64,000 nucleotides of DNA from Novosphingobium sp. UBA6272 (lineage in GTDB: Bacteria > Pseudomonadota > Alphaproteobacteria > Sphingomonadales > Sphingomonadaceae). The notes beneath the pieces are model-generated. The model worked only from the letters and a program-made list of their open reading frames with translations, was not told the origin of the DNA and made no database searches. This document shows, piece after piece, positions 40,283-47,868 of this stretch; position 1 is the stretch's first letter; every line of letters starts with the position of its first letter. Position numbers and translations under genes: made by a program. The stretch lies in assembly GCF_002440635.1 (NCBI RefSeq), contig NZ_DJUW01000016.1, positions 118,130 to 182,129 of the forward strand, given 5' to 3'.

Positions 40283-40909
40283 GTGGCCGCCTACACCTTT
40301 TTCACCAATCCAATGAGCCGCGGCCAGATTGCGCGCTGGGCGCTGCATGAAGTCGGTGCGGCTTATGACCAAATACTTGTCGACTGGACATCAAAGCCGG
40401 CAGAGCTCGTCCGCGCCAATCCGATGGGCAAGGTGCCGACGCTGATCCATCGCACTGAATCCGGAGAGCGGATCGTGACTGAATGCGCGGCGATCTGCGC
40501 CTATCTCGGCGAGGTTCATCCCGAAGCCGGGCTGCTGCCAAGCGAAGCTGAACTGGCCGATTACTACCGCTGGATGTTCTTCGCCGCCGGTCCATTGGAG
40601 CAGGCAATCGTAGGTCGATCAATGGGCTGGGAAGTGCCCAAAGACCGCGAAGCCATGGTCGGCTTCGGCAGTTTCGATCGGGTGCTCGATACGCTTGAAG
40701 CCCATTTCGATCTCAACGCGTACGTCTGCGGGAACCGCTTTACCATGGCCGATGTTTATGTCGGCAGTCAGATTGACTGGGGCCTCACCTTTGGCTCGAT
40801 CCCGCCGCGCCAGGCCTTCGTCGCCTACGCCGAACGGCTCCAGGCGCGCGACGCCTACAAGGAAGCCAAGGGGATCGACAACGACCTGATCCAGGAGATG
40901 CGCAAATGA
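40283..40909 (+). CDS. Glutathione S-transferase family protein (1)
   Basis: 208 aa from GTG 40283. The thioredoxin-like N-terminal domain includes 'TFFTNPMSRGQIARWALHEV' and the cis-Pro segment 'NPMGKVPTLIHR', followed by 'ERIVTECAAICAYLGE' (glutathione gamma-glutamyl contact E-[ST]-x-A-I). The C-terminal all-helical domain includes 'CGNRFTMADVYVGSQIDWGL'. It would conjugate glutathione to an electrophile or use it as a reductant. The stop overlaps the next start (ATGA at 40906-40909). Confidence 0.9.
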   Translation: MAAYTFFTNPMSRGQIARWALHEVGAAYDQILVDWTSKPAELVRANPMGKVPTLIHRTESGERIVTECAAICAYLGEVHPEAGLLPSEAELADYYRWMFFAAGPLEQAIVGRSMGWEVPKDREAMVGFGSFDRVLDTLEAHFDLNAYVCGNRFTMADVYVGSQIDWGLTFGSIPPRQAFVAYAERLQARDAYKEAKGIDNDLIQEMRK

Positions 40910-41382
40910 CCGACGTAACCTTGTGCCTGTGGTATGACGGCGCTGCCGAGGAAGCGGCACGGTTTTATGCCGCCACCTTCCCGGACAGCAGCCTAGGCGC
41001 CATCCACCGCGCGCCCGGCGATTTCCCGGGCGGCAAAGCAGGCGATCCGCTGACAGTCGAATTCACCGTGCTCAGCCTGAAATGCATCGGGCTGAACGGC
41101 GGGCCGATCTTCCCTCATACCGAAGCCTTCAGCTTTCAGGTCGGCACCGACAGTCAGGAGGAAACCGACCGTTACTGGGACGCGATTGTTGGCAATGGCG
41201 GCGCGGAAAGCGCCTGTGGCTGGTGCAAGGACAAGTGGGGCCTCAACTGGCAGATCACCCCCAAGGTACTCACACAGGGCATGGCCGATCCCGATCCCGC
41301 AGTCCGCGCCCGCGTGTTCGAGGCGATGATGACGATGGGCAAGATCGACCACGCTGCGATCGAAGCGGCGCGGGCAGGATAG
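40906..41382 (+). CDS. PhnB-like VOC protein (3-demethylubiquinone methyltransferase-like fold)
   Basis: 158 aa. The 'LCLWYDGAAEEAARFYAATF' opening, 'VEFTVLSLKCIGLNGGPIFP' and 'CGWCKDKWGLNWQITPKVLT' identify the PhnB / 3-dmu-9_3-mt subgroup of VOC proteins (COG3865). The catalytic function of this subgroup is not established; the methyltransferase name is historical. It is coupled by 4 bp to GST 1, and the second GST gene follows after 4 bp. Confidence 0.92.
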   Translation: MTDVTLCLWYDGAAEEAARFYAATFPDSSLGAIHRAPGDFPGGKAGDPLTVEFTVLSLKCIGLNGGPIFPHTEAFSFQVGTDSQEETDRYWDAIVGNGGAESACGWCKDKWGLNWQITPKVLTQGMADPDPAVRARVFEAMMTMGKIDHAAIEAARAG

Positions 41383-41386
41383 GCCG

Positions 41387-42034
41387 GTGCTCAAGCTCTA
41401 CGGCCACCCCTTTTCCAGCTACACCTGGAAGGCGCTGATCCCACTCTATGCCAACGCCACGCCGTTCGAGTTCCGGCAGGTCGGCGGGGTAAATGCCGAT
41501 GACGATGCCTTCGTTCAGGCGGCAAGCCCCTCTGGCAAGTTTCCGGTGTTGGTCGATGGTGACAAAGAGGTGTTCGAGGCGACCGCGATCATCGAGCATC
41601 TCCAGATCCACCAACCCGGCCCTTCCCCGCTCCTGCCGGAAGACCCGGCGGAAGCCGTGCAAGTGCGGATGCTCGACCGGGTGTTTGACAACTATGTCAT
41701 GGGTGTGATGCAGGAAAGCGTCGCCGAGGCGATCCGGCTCGGCGCGCTGGGTCCTGAAACCCGCAGCAGCGTGGAACAGCGGCTCGACCGGTCCTATCGC
41801 TGGCTCGACACATGGCTGGAAAACTATGACCGCCCGGATCACGTCACGCTGATCGAATGCGCCGCCGCGCCAAGCCTGTTCTATGCCGACTGGGTCCATC
41901 GCATCCCGGCCGATCTCGCCCGGCTGACCGCCTGGCGCGCTCATCTGCTGGCCTTGCCACCCATCGCCCGCTGTGTTGAAGATGCCCGCCCGTTCCGCCA
42001 CTACTTCCCGCTCGGTGCGCCCGACCGCGATTGA
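41387..42034 (+). CDS. Glutathione S-transferase family protein (2)
   Basis: 215 aa from GTG 41387. The N-terminal domain shows 'LKLYGHPFSSYTWKALIPLY', the cis-Pro region 'SPSGKFPVLVDGD' and 'VFEATAIIEHLQIH'. The C-terminal helical domain includes 'DHVTLIECAAAPSLFYADWV'. Its divergence from GST 1 suggests a different partner rather than recent duplication. Confidence 0.9.
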   Translation: MLKLYGHPFSSYTWKALIPLYANATPFEFRQVGGVNADDDAFVQAASPSGKFPVLVDGDKEVFEATAIIEHLQIHQPGPSPLLPEDPAEAVQVRMLDRVFDNYVMGVMQESVAEAIRLGALGPETRSSVEQRLDRSYRWLDTWLENYDRPDHVTLIECAAAPSLFYADWVHRIPADLARLTAWRAHLLALPPIARCVEDARPFRHYFPLGAPDRD

Positions 42035-42048
42035 ACAGAGGATTTTGC

Positions 42049-42489
42049 ATGTACGAACTGTCCGTCACCCGCCTGATTGATGCCGCGCCCGACAAGGTCT
42101 GGAAGGTCCTGACCGAGCGGACCAACGAATGGTGGTGCCCCAAGCCGTGGCGCGCCGAGGTGGATTGGGGCAGCCGTGCGCCGGGCGGGCGCACCCACAC
42201 CACCATGCACGGCCCCAACGGCGAAAAGAACGAACATCCCGGCTTTATCCTTGCCTGGGACGAAGGCCGCCGGATTGCGGTGACCGACGCGATCGAAGGT
42301 GATCTCAAGCCGGCCGGACCCTTCATGCTCGGCATCTGGGAAATCGCGCCCGAAGGCAGCGGCACCCGCTATACCGGCCGGGCCCGGCACTGGACATCGG
42401 AGAGCATGGCCCACCACAAGGAGATGGGCTTTGACGAAGGCTGGGGGATCATGGCCGATCAGTTCAAGGAACTGTGCGAAGCCGGGTGA
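42049..42489 (+). CDS. SRPBCC / AHSA1-like protein
   Basis: 146 aa from ATG 42049 with AGAGGA upstream. The START-like hydrophobic-pocket fold is seen in 'SVTRLIDAAPDKVWKVLTE', then 'EHPGFILAWDEGRRIAVTDA' and 'YTGRARHWTSESMAHHKEMG', ending 'GFDEGWGIMADQFKEL'. These proteins bind hydrophobic small molecules. It is the last gene of the TetR-led operon. Its 3' end faces the dnaJ-like gene with a GC-rich hairpin between. Confidence 0.9.
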   Translation: MYELSVTRLIDAAPDKVWKVLTERTNEWWCPKPWRAEVDWGSRAPGGRTHTTMHGPNGEKNEHPGFILAWDEGRRIAVTDAIEGDLKPAGPFMLGIWEIAPEGSGTRYTGRARHWTSESMAHHKEMGFDEGWGIMADQFKELCEAG

Positions 42490-42526
42490 GCGTCGTTCGC
42501 GTTTCACATCAAGCAGCGGCTGCATC

Positions 42527-42547
42527 CCCCTCCCCGCTGGGGAGGGG
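42527..42547. terminator. GC-rich hairpin at the end of the TetR-led operon
   Basis: CCCCTCCCC-GCT-GGGGAGGGG is a perfect 9 bp stem with a 3-base loop, located between the convergent SRPBCC and dnaJ-like genes. There is no T-run on either strand, so its action as an intrinsic terminator is uncertain. Confidence 0.5.
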
Positions 42548-42583
42548 AGTCAGAGCGCCTGGATGACGGAACATGGCAAGGGC

Positions 42584-43171
42584 TTAGGCGAAGGCTGCAG
42601 CGCGCCTTAGCAGCTGGTAAGACTCGACCACTTCCTGCAACCGCGTCTCGAAGCTGCGGTCCCCGCCGTTGCGATCGGGGTGGTACTTGCGGACCAGTTG
42701 CGAGTATCGACTGCGCAGATCGTGACGGCTGGCATCAATCCCCAGTCCCAGTACGTCGAGGGCGCGGCGCTCGTCAGGCGTCACTGCCCGGCCGTCTTCG
42801 CGCTGCGCCGGTTTGCGCACCCGGGCGCGCTGGCTGATCGCTTCAAGCGGATCGGTGAAATCGGCCCAGCGTGGTGCGGCGTCAATCCCGGCGGTGGGGG
42901 AAAAGGCCCGGGTCTGACGGTCCCAGCCGTGAATAGGGTGCTGGGCGCGGATGATCTCTTCCGCGCTCATCCCTTCGAACCAGTCATAGCCGGAGTTGAA
43001 TTCGCGGACGTGGTCGAGGCAGAACCAGTGATAGTCTCCCGGTCCGTCAAAGCTCGATCCGCGCGGCCCGGGCGCGCGGAATTCCCCGACCTCGGGGCAG
43101 CCGGGCCGCTCGCAGCGCCGGTCGCCCCGGCCGACCCGTCCATGAAAGCGATCGTTCTTCACCGCTTCCAC
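42584..43171 (-). CDS. DnaJ-domain protein with N-terminal Cys/His cluster
   Basis: 195 aa from GTG 43171. The J domain is at the C-terminus (about residues 130-192) and contains the HPD tripeptide at 164-166 ('RKYHPDRNGGDRSFE'). The N-terminal part has Cys20, Cys25 and Cys51 with nearby His, which may bind a metal ('CERPGC...WFCLDH'). The middle contains 'FNSGYDWFEGMSAEEIIRAQ'. This C-terminal-J architecture is typical of the alphaproteobacterial DnaJ-like protein found beside bolA and cobS. Its client is unknown. Confidence 0.92.
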   Translation of the reverse strand: MEAVKNDRFHGRVGRGDRRCERPGCPEVGEFRAPGPRGSSFDGPGDYHWFCLDHVREFNSGYDWFEGMSAEEIIRAQHPIHGWDRQTRAFSPTAGIDAAPRWADFTDPLEAISQRARVRKPAQREDGRAVTPDERRALDVLGLGIDASRHDLRSRYSQLVRKYHPDRNGGDRSFETRLQEVVESYQLLRRAAAFA

Positions 43172-43200
43172 ATGGCGATTGTTCGGCTAGAATGGAACCC

Positions 43201-43485
43201 ATGACCACATCCCCCGCCCCCAAAATCGCCGACGAAATCGAGCGTCTGCTTTCTGCCGCCTTCGCCCCCACCCACCTCGCCGTGATCAACGACAGCGCCA
43301 AACACAGCGGCCACAGCGGCGATGACGGCTCGGGCGAAAGCCACTTCACCGTCGAAATCGAAAGCGCTGCCTTTTCCGAAATCTCGCGGCTCGAACGCCA
43401 GCGCATGGTCAATCGCGCGCTGGGCGACATCCCCGGCCAGCGGGTCCACGCCCTGGCGGTCAAGGCAAAGGCACCGGGCGAATGA
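43201..43485 (+). CDS. bolA: BolA family protein
   Basis: 94 aa from ATG 43201; another in-frame ATG lies at 43192. Conserved elements are the 'IERLLSAAFAPTHLAVIND' start, 'AKHSGHSGDDGSGESHFTVE' and 'RLERQRMVNRALGDIPGQRV'. The His in 'ESHFTVE' is the usual cluster ligand. BolA works with monothiol glutaredoxin in Fe-S or iron signalling. It is divergent from the dnaJ-like gene with a very short gap (29 bp) and starts a run of overlapping genes. Confidence 0.92.
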   Translation: MTTSPAPKIADEIERLLSAAFAPTHLAVINDSAKHSGHSGDDGSGESHFTVEIESAAFSEISRLERQRMVNRALGDIPGQRVHALAVKAKAPGE

Positions 43486-43937
43486 GCGAGCCGGCGGCCT
43501 CCCGGCGGATCCGGCGTGCGGCCCGAATCCTTCTGCTTGCTGAGGACAAGTCACTCTTGCTGTTCCGCTTCACGCCGAGCGACCGTCCGCCACTGTGGGC
43601 CACGCCCGGCGGAGAATGCGATGGCGACGAGGAATTCGAGGTTGCCGCGCGGCGCGAGCTTTTGGAAGAGACCGGGCTGGCGCTTGAACCAGGTCCAATC
43701 ATCGCGCGGCGCAGCAATGATTTCCTGACCTTTGACGGAGAGCCCGTGTCTGCTGACGAGGCCTATTTCGCCATTCGGGTAACAGACAAATTCATCGACA
43801 CCGCCGGTCATACCGCGCACGAACTCGCCGTAATGCAGACGCACCGATGGTTCACCCGCGACGAGCTGGCCAGCTGGCACGAAGTCATTTTTCCGGAAGA
43901 GATTCTCGACATACTCGCAAAAGTTGACGCCGCATGA
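43482..43937 (+). CDS. NUDIX hydrolase
   Basis: 151 aa. The NUDIX box is complete: G44-x5-E50-x7-R58-E59-x2-E62-E63-x-G65 in 'GGECDGDEEFEVAARRELLE'. The N-terminal 'RRAARILLLAEDKSLLLFRF' and the later 'THRWFTRDELASWHEVIFPE' follow the ADP-ribose pyrophosphatase/MutT-like pattern. The substrate is a nucleoside diphosphate linked to another group, not specified. Coupled to bolA and pirin by 4 bp overlaps on both sides. Confidence 0.92.
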   Translation: MSEPAASRRIRRAARILLLAEDKSLLLFRFTPSDRPPLWATPGGECDGDEEFEVAARRELLEETGLALEPGPIIARRSNDFLTFDGEPVSADEAYFAIRVTDKFIDTAGHTAHELAVMQTHRWFTRDELASWHEVIFPEEILDILAKVDAA

Positions 43938-44827
43938 GCCTGCTCCAAACCATCCAGCCGGTCACCCATGACCTCGGCGCATTCCAGGTCCGGCGGGTAC
44001 TGCCCAGCCCGCGCAGGGTTATGGTCGGGCCATTCGTGTTCGTCGACCAGTTTGGCCCGGCACTGCTCCCTCCCGGCGTGGCAATGGATGTCCGGCCGCA
44101 TCCGCACATCGGGATCGCCACGGTGACCTGGCTGCTCGAAGGGGCGATCGATCACCGTGACAGTCTGGGCACTTTCGCCACGATCCGCCCCGGGCAGGTC
44201 AACCTGATGACCGCCGGAAGTGGAATCGTCCATTCCGAGCGCGGACTGCCTTCGGAGCGTGTCCGCGAAAAGCCGATCTATGGAATGCAGACCTGGCTGG
44301 CGCTGCCCGACGGCAAAGAGGAAATCGCGCCGGCATTCGAGGCGGTCACCGACCTGCCGCTGGTCGAGGACGGCTGCGCCTCGGCGCGAGTGATTTTGGG
44401 CAACCTGTGGGGCCGGACCGCGCCGACCACCCAGCATTCGCCGACGATCTATGCCGAAATCACCCTTGCCCCCGGCGGAACGATCCCGATCGATCCCGAG
44501 GCCGACGAACGCGCGCTGATGCTGATCGGCGGCGAGGCCAGTGTCGATGGCCTGGCACTGGGCCTTTACGAACTCGCCGTGCTCGCCCCTGGCAAGGCGA
44601 TGCGCCTGGCCAGCGGGACCGGCGCGCGCGTCATGCTGCTCGGCGGGGCGCCGCTGGACAGCCCGCGCCATGTGTGGTGGAACTTCGTCTCGTCCAGCCG
44701 CGAGCGGATCAACCAGGCCAAGGACGATTGGCGGGCCGGGCGCTTCGCCACAGTACCGGGGGACGAGGATGAGTTCATCCCGCTCCCGCAAGTTCCGCTG
44801 ACCAACAGCGATACAGGGAGAGAATGA
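43934..44827 (+). CDS. Pirin family protein
   Basis: 297 aa. The bicupin N-domain begins 'FQVRRVLPSPRRVMVGPFVF'. It has the metal-binding residues in 'DVRPHPHIGIATVTWLLEG' and 'IDHRDSLGTF', and 'TAGSGIVHSERGL'. The C-domain includes 'GKAMRLASGTGARVMLLGG'. Pirins are iron-binding proteins; some have quercetinase activity or bind pyruvate dehydrogenase E1. The role here is unknown. Overlaps on both sides place it in the bolA-NUDIX-pirin-SDR run. Confidence 0.93.
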   Translation: MSLLQTIQPVTHDLGAFQVRRVLPSPRRVMVGPFVFVDQFGPALLPPGVAMDVRPHPHIGIATVTWLLEGAIDHRDSLGTFATIRPGQVNLMTAGSGIVHSERGLPSERVREKPIYGMQTWLALPDGKEEIAPAFEAVTDLPLVEDGCASARVILGNLWGRTAPTTQHSPTIYAEITLAPGGTIPIDPEADERALMLIGGEASVDGLALGLYELAVLAPGKAMRLASGTGARVMLLGGAPLDSPRHVWWNFVSSSRERINQAKDDWRAGRFATVPGDEDEFIPLPQVPLTNSDTGRE

Positions 44828-45642
44828 TGAGTTTTGCAGGACAGGCCGCGTGGATCACCGGCGCGTCATCGGGAATTGGCGCGGCTTTGGCGCGGGCATT
44901 GGCCAAGCAAGGCGCGCGGCTGGTCCTGTCAGGGCGCAACGTCGAGGCGCTGAAGGCAGTTGCGAAGGACTGCGGCGAAGCACTGGTCCTGCCATTTGAA
45001 AGCACCGACATTGCAGCAATTGCTCCAGCGGCCGAAAAGGCCTGGGCCTGGTCCGGCGGGATCGACCTGCTGGTCAACAACGCCGGAATTTCGCAGCGAA
45101 GCCTGGCGCAGGATACGTCCTTTGACGTCTACGAACGGATTATCGGGGTCGATCTGCTCGCGCCGATCGCGCTGACCCAGGCGGTGCTGCCGCGGATGGT
45201 CGCGCGTGGCTCGGGCCGGATCGCGATGATCAGCTCGATCGCCGGCAAGGTCGGGGTGCCGATGCGCACTGCCTATTGCGCCGCCAAGTTCGGGATCGCT
45301 GGCTATGCCGATGCCTTGCGCGCCGAGGTCGCGCACCTTGGCCTGCAGGTCCACAACATCTACCCCGGCTCGGTCGCCACCGACGTGTCACGCAACGCCT
45401 TGACCAGCGATGGATCGAAGCGCGGCGTTTCGGACAAGGCGATCGATAACGGGATCCCGCCTGGAATTGCAGTAGCCCAGATGATCGACGAGATGCTGGC
45501 TGGCAACCGCGAGATCATCGTTGCCGAGGGTGCCGAAAAAGCAATGGGCGAAGCGCGCCGCACGCCCGACGCTCTGCTTGACCAGATTGGCGCGTTCATG
45601 GCGGCTGGCTACGTCCAGCGGATGAACGAAGGGGCTGAGTGA
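44824..45642 (+). CDS. Short-chain dehydrogenase/reductase
   Basis: 272 aa from ATG 44824, which overlaps the pirin stop; a second ATG follows at 44827. The cofactor motif TGASSGIG starts at residue 12. 'LVNNAGIS' follows, and the catalytic pair is Tyr151 and Lys155 in 'TAYCAAKFGI'. 'HNIYPGSVATD' completes the SDR pattern. It is a DHRS7-like or 'classical' SDR of unknown substrate. Confidence 0.92.
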   Translation: MMSFAGQAAWITGASSGIGAALARALAKQGARLVLSGRNVEALKAVAKDCGEALVLPFESTDIAAIAPAAEKAWAWSGGIDLLVNNAGISQRSLAQDTSFDVYERIIGVDLLAPIALTQAVLPRMVARGSGRIAMISSIAGKVGVPMRTAYCAAKFGIAGYADALRAEVAHLGLQVHNIYPGSVATDVSRNALTSDGSKRGVSDKAIDNGIPPGIAVAQMIDEMLAGNREIIVAEGAEKAMGEARRTPDALLDQIGAFMAAGYVQRMNEGAE

Positions 45643-46535
45643 TGCGGCGCGTAAAACTCGGCAACGGGATCGAGCTCGACGTGCAGGACGAAGGCCCGCG
45701 CGACGCGCCGGTGCTGATCTTCCTCCACGGCTTTCCCGACAGCCACCGCACCTGGCGCCACCAGATCGCGCATTTTTCGGACCGGTTCCGCTGCATCGCC
45801 CCCGATCAGCGCGGCTATCGCGGTTCGTCAAAGCCGCAGGGGGTGGAGAACTACACCCCCGACAAGCTGATCGGCGACATCTTCCTGCTCGCGGCCGCGC
45901 TTGACGTGAAGGACTTCACGGTGGTGGGCCACGATTGGGGCGGCGCGATCGCCTGGGGCGTGGCCTTGATGGGCCAGGGCACCGGACGGGTCACCCGCGC
46001 GGTGATCGCCAATGCTCCGCACCCAGTGATCTTCCCCAGGCTGCTCTACACCAACCCGGTTCAGCGCGCGGCGAGCCAGTATTTCCGGATTTTCCGCGAT
46101 CCGGCCAGCGACGCGTTGGTCGAGCAGTTCGGGCTTGGCGGGGTCTTGCTCAAGGCCTTTGGCGAAACGCCCGAAAACCCGAAGATGGAGCCCGAGGAGC
46201 GGGCCGCGCTGCTGGAGGACTGGCAAAACCGCGAAGCCGCGATTGCCATGCTCAACTGGTATCGGGCCAGCCCGATGGAAGTGTTGGAGATGGACGCGCC
46301 TTACGTGATTCCAGACGGGTGGAAGCCGGTAGCGATCCCCAAGTTGAAAATTCCGACGCTGGTGATCTGGGCGATGGACGATCATGCCTTGCCGCCCGAA
46401 AACCTCGACGGAATGGACGAGCTGATCGATGACCTCACCGTCACCCGCGTTCCGGGATCGGGCCACTTCGTCCAATGGGAAGCGCCCGAGGCAGTCAACG
46501 CCGCGATGGAGGAGTTTCTTGGCCGCACAGCCTGA
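45642..46535 (+). CDS. Alpha/beta hydrolase, epoxide hydrolase-like
   Basis: 297 aa from ATG 45642, which shares a base with the SDR stop (TGATG); GTG 45639 is also in frame. The oxyanion motif 'FLHGFPDSHRTW' and the nucleophile Asp98 in 'VVGHDWGGAIAW' are those of soluble epoxide hydrolases and haloalkane dehalogenases. The charge relay is completed by 'WAMDDHALP' and 'PGSGHFVQWE'. A cap domain lies between. Epoxide hydrolysis is the most likely reaction; dehalogenase or ester activity is possible. Confidence 0.9.
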   Translation: MRRVKLGNGIELDVQDEGPRDAPVLIFLHGFPDSHRTWRHQIAHFSDRFRCIAPDQRGYRGSSKPQGVENYTPDKLIGDIFLLAAALDVKDFTVVGHDWGGAIAWGVALMGQGTGRVTRAVIANAPHPVIFPRLLYTNPVQRAASQYFRIFRDPASDALVEQFGLGGVLLKAFGETPENPKMEPEERAALLEDWQNREAAIAMLNWYRASPMEVLEMDAPYVIPDGWKPVAIPKLKIPTLVIWAMDDHALPPENLDGMDELIDDLTVTRVPGSGHFVQWEAPEAVNAAMEEFLGRTA

Positions 46536-47868
46536 CCGCCCCCGCCCCGGGATCGGCGCGGCGATTGCTGCTGCCGAAGCGAAGCAGCGCCGGTCGCTGC
46601 TCCGCAACCACGGCGGCGGCCATGCTCCGGTCACCAATCTTGAGCTGTTCTTCGATCTGATCTTCGTCTTCGCGATCACCCAGGTCTCGCACTACCTGCT
46701 GGCCGAACTGACCCCGCTGGGCGCGCTGCGCACTGCGGTGATGTTCGCGGCGGTGTGGTGGGCCTGGATGTGGACCACCTGGGCGACCAACTGGGTCGAT
46801 CCCGACAAGGGCGAGGTGCGCCTGCTGATCGGCGCGTTGATGCTGCTCAGCATGGCAATGTCGGCCGCGATCCCGCACGGTTTCGGCGATGGCGCTTTGC
46901 TGTTCGCCGCATCCTATTGCACGATCCAGATCGGCCGGTGCCTGTTCGTCTCCTGGGCGATGGAGCGCGAAGTTGCCGGCCAGGGCCGCAACATGCTGCG
47001 CGCCGCGATCTGGTTCCTGACGGCAGCACCGTTCTGGCTTGGCGGAGCCCTGATCGGCGACCCAACCTTGCAGCTGTGGCTGTGGCTGGCTGCGCTGGGC
47101 ATAGAATATGCGGCGCCGATGACCTTCCTCTGGGTCCCGGGGATGAGCCGGTCGAGCGCCGCAGACTGGCTGATTTCGGGCACCCACATGTCGGAGCGCT
47201 GCGCGCTGTTCATCATCATCGCGCTGGGCGAAGGGCTGATCATCTCGGGCGCGACCTATTCCGCCGCCCCGCCCCAGCCGGGGCTCGACGCGGCGCTCGT
47301 GACCGCCTTTGTCGGCTCGTTCGCGATGTGGTGGCTCTATTTCGACATGGGTGCGCGGCGCGGCGCAAGGCACATCGAAAACCACGCCGTCCCCGGCCTG
47401 ATCGGACGGCAGGCCTTTACCTATTGGCACATCCCGATCGTGGCGGGGATCGTGATCCTGGCCGTCGCGGATGAACTGGTCCTCGCCCATCCGCTCGAAC
47501 CGCTTCATGGCGAGCTGCTGGCGATCGTGCTGTCGGGAACCGTGCTGTTCATCGCGGGGCTGGCCGGGTTCAAGCGCATCTCCAGCGGCAATCCCTGGTA
47601 CCCGGCATCCCACGTTTATGGCTTGAGCGCATTGGTGCCGATCGCGCTGTGGGGCTGGCTGGCGCACCCGCCAGGACTGGTGTTCTACGCCGCAACCGTT
47701 CTGATGTTCGCGTTGATCGCCGTCTGGGAATGGGGCAGCTTCCACGGCGGCTGGATGGAGCGGATGGAACAGCGAAACTGGTGGCTGGGCCGGTTTCTGC
47801 GCAACCGTCTGGAAGTGCGCCGCGCCCGTCGTCTGGCCCGCGAGGCGGCGAAACAGGCGCAGCCCTAA
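46519..47868 (+). CDS. ltrA: Low temperature requirement A (LtrA) family membrane protein
   Basis: 449 aa if it starts at TTG 46519, which has GGAGGAG just upstream and lies within the end of the hydrolase gene. Typical LtrA sequence begins 'APVTNLELFFDLIFVFAITQ'. 'WWAWMWTTWATNW' and about ten to twelve further hydrophobic helices follow, with a conserved 'FDMGARRGARHI' loop. The C-terminus is strongly basic ('RRARRLAREAAKQ'). LtrA was named from Listeria cold growth; the molecular role is unknown. The 3' end overlaps the convergent DUF2332 gene by 4 bp. Confidence 0.9.
   Translation: MAAQPDRPRPGIGAAIAAAEAKQRRSLLRNHGGGHAPVTNLELFFDLIFVFAITQVSHYLLAELTPLGALRTAVMFAAVWWAWMWTTWATNWVDPDKGEVRLLIGALMLLSMAMSAAIPHGFGDGALLFAASYCTIQIGRCLFVSWAMEREVAGQGRNMLRAAIWFLTAAPFWLGGALIGDPTLQLWLWLAALGIEYAAPMTFLWVPGMSRSSAADWLISGTHMSERCALFIIIALGEGLIISGATYSAAPPQPGLDAALVTAFVGSFAMWWLYFDMGARRGARHIENHAVPGLIGRQAFTYWHIPIVAGIVILAVADELVLAHPLEPLHGELLAIVLSGTVLFIAGLAGFKRISSGNPWYPASHVYGLSALVPIALWGWLAHPPGLVFYAATVLMFALIAVWEWGSFHGGWMERMEQRNWWLGRFLRNRLEVRRARRLAREAAKQAQP

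Noticed and set aside
40906..41382. Ubiquinone methyltransferase
   Set aside because: The historical name of the PhnB-like family suggests this, but there is no SAM-binding fold; it is a VOC protein.
37861..42584. Genomic island with an integrase
   Set aside because: The TetR operon looks inserted between conserved neighbours, but no integrase, transposase, tRNA or flanking direct repeats are visible, so I call it an inserted operon only by inference.
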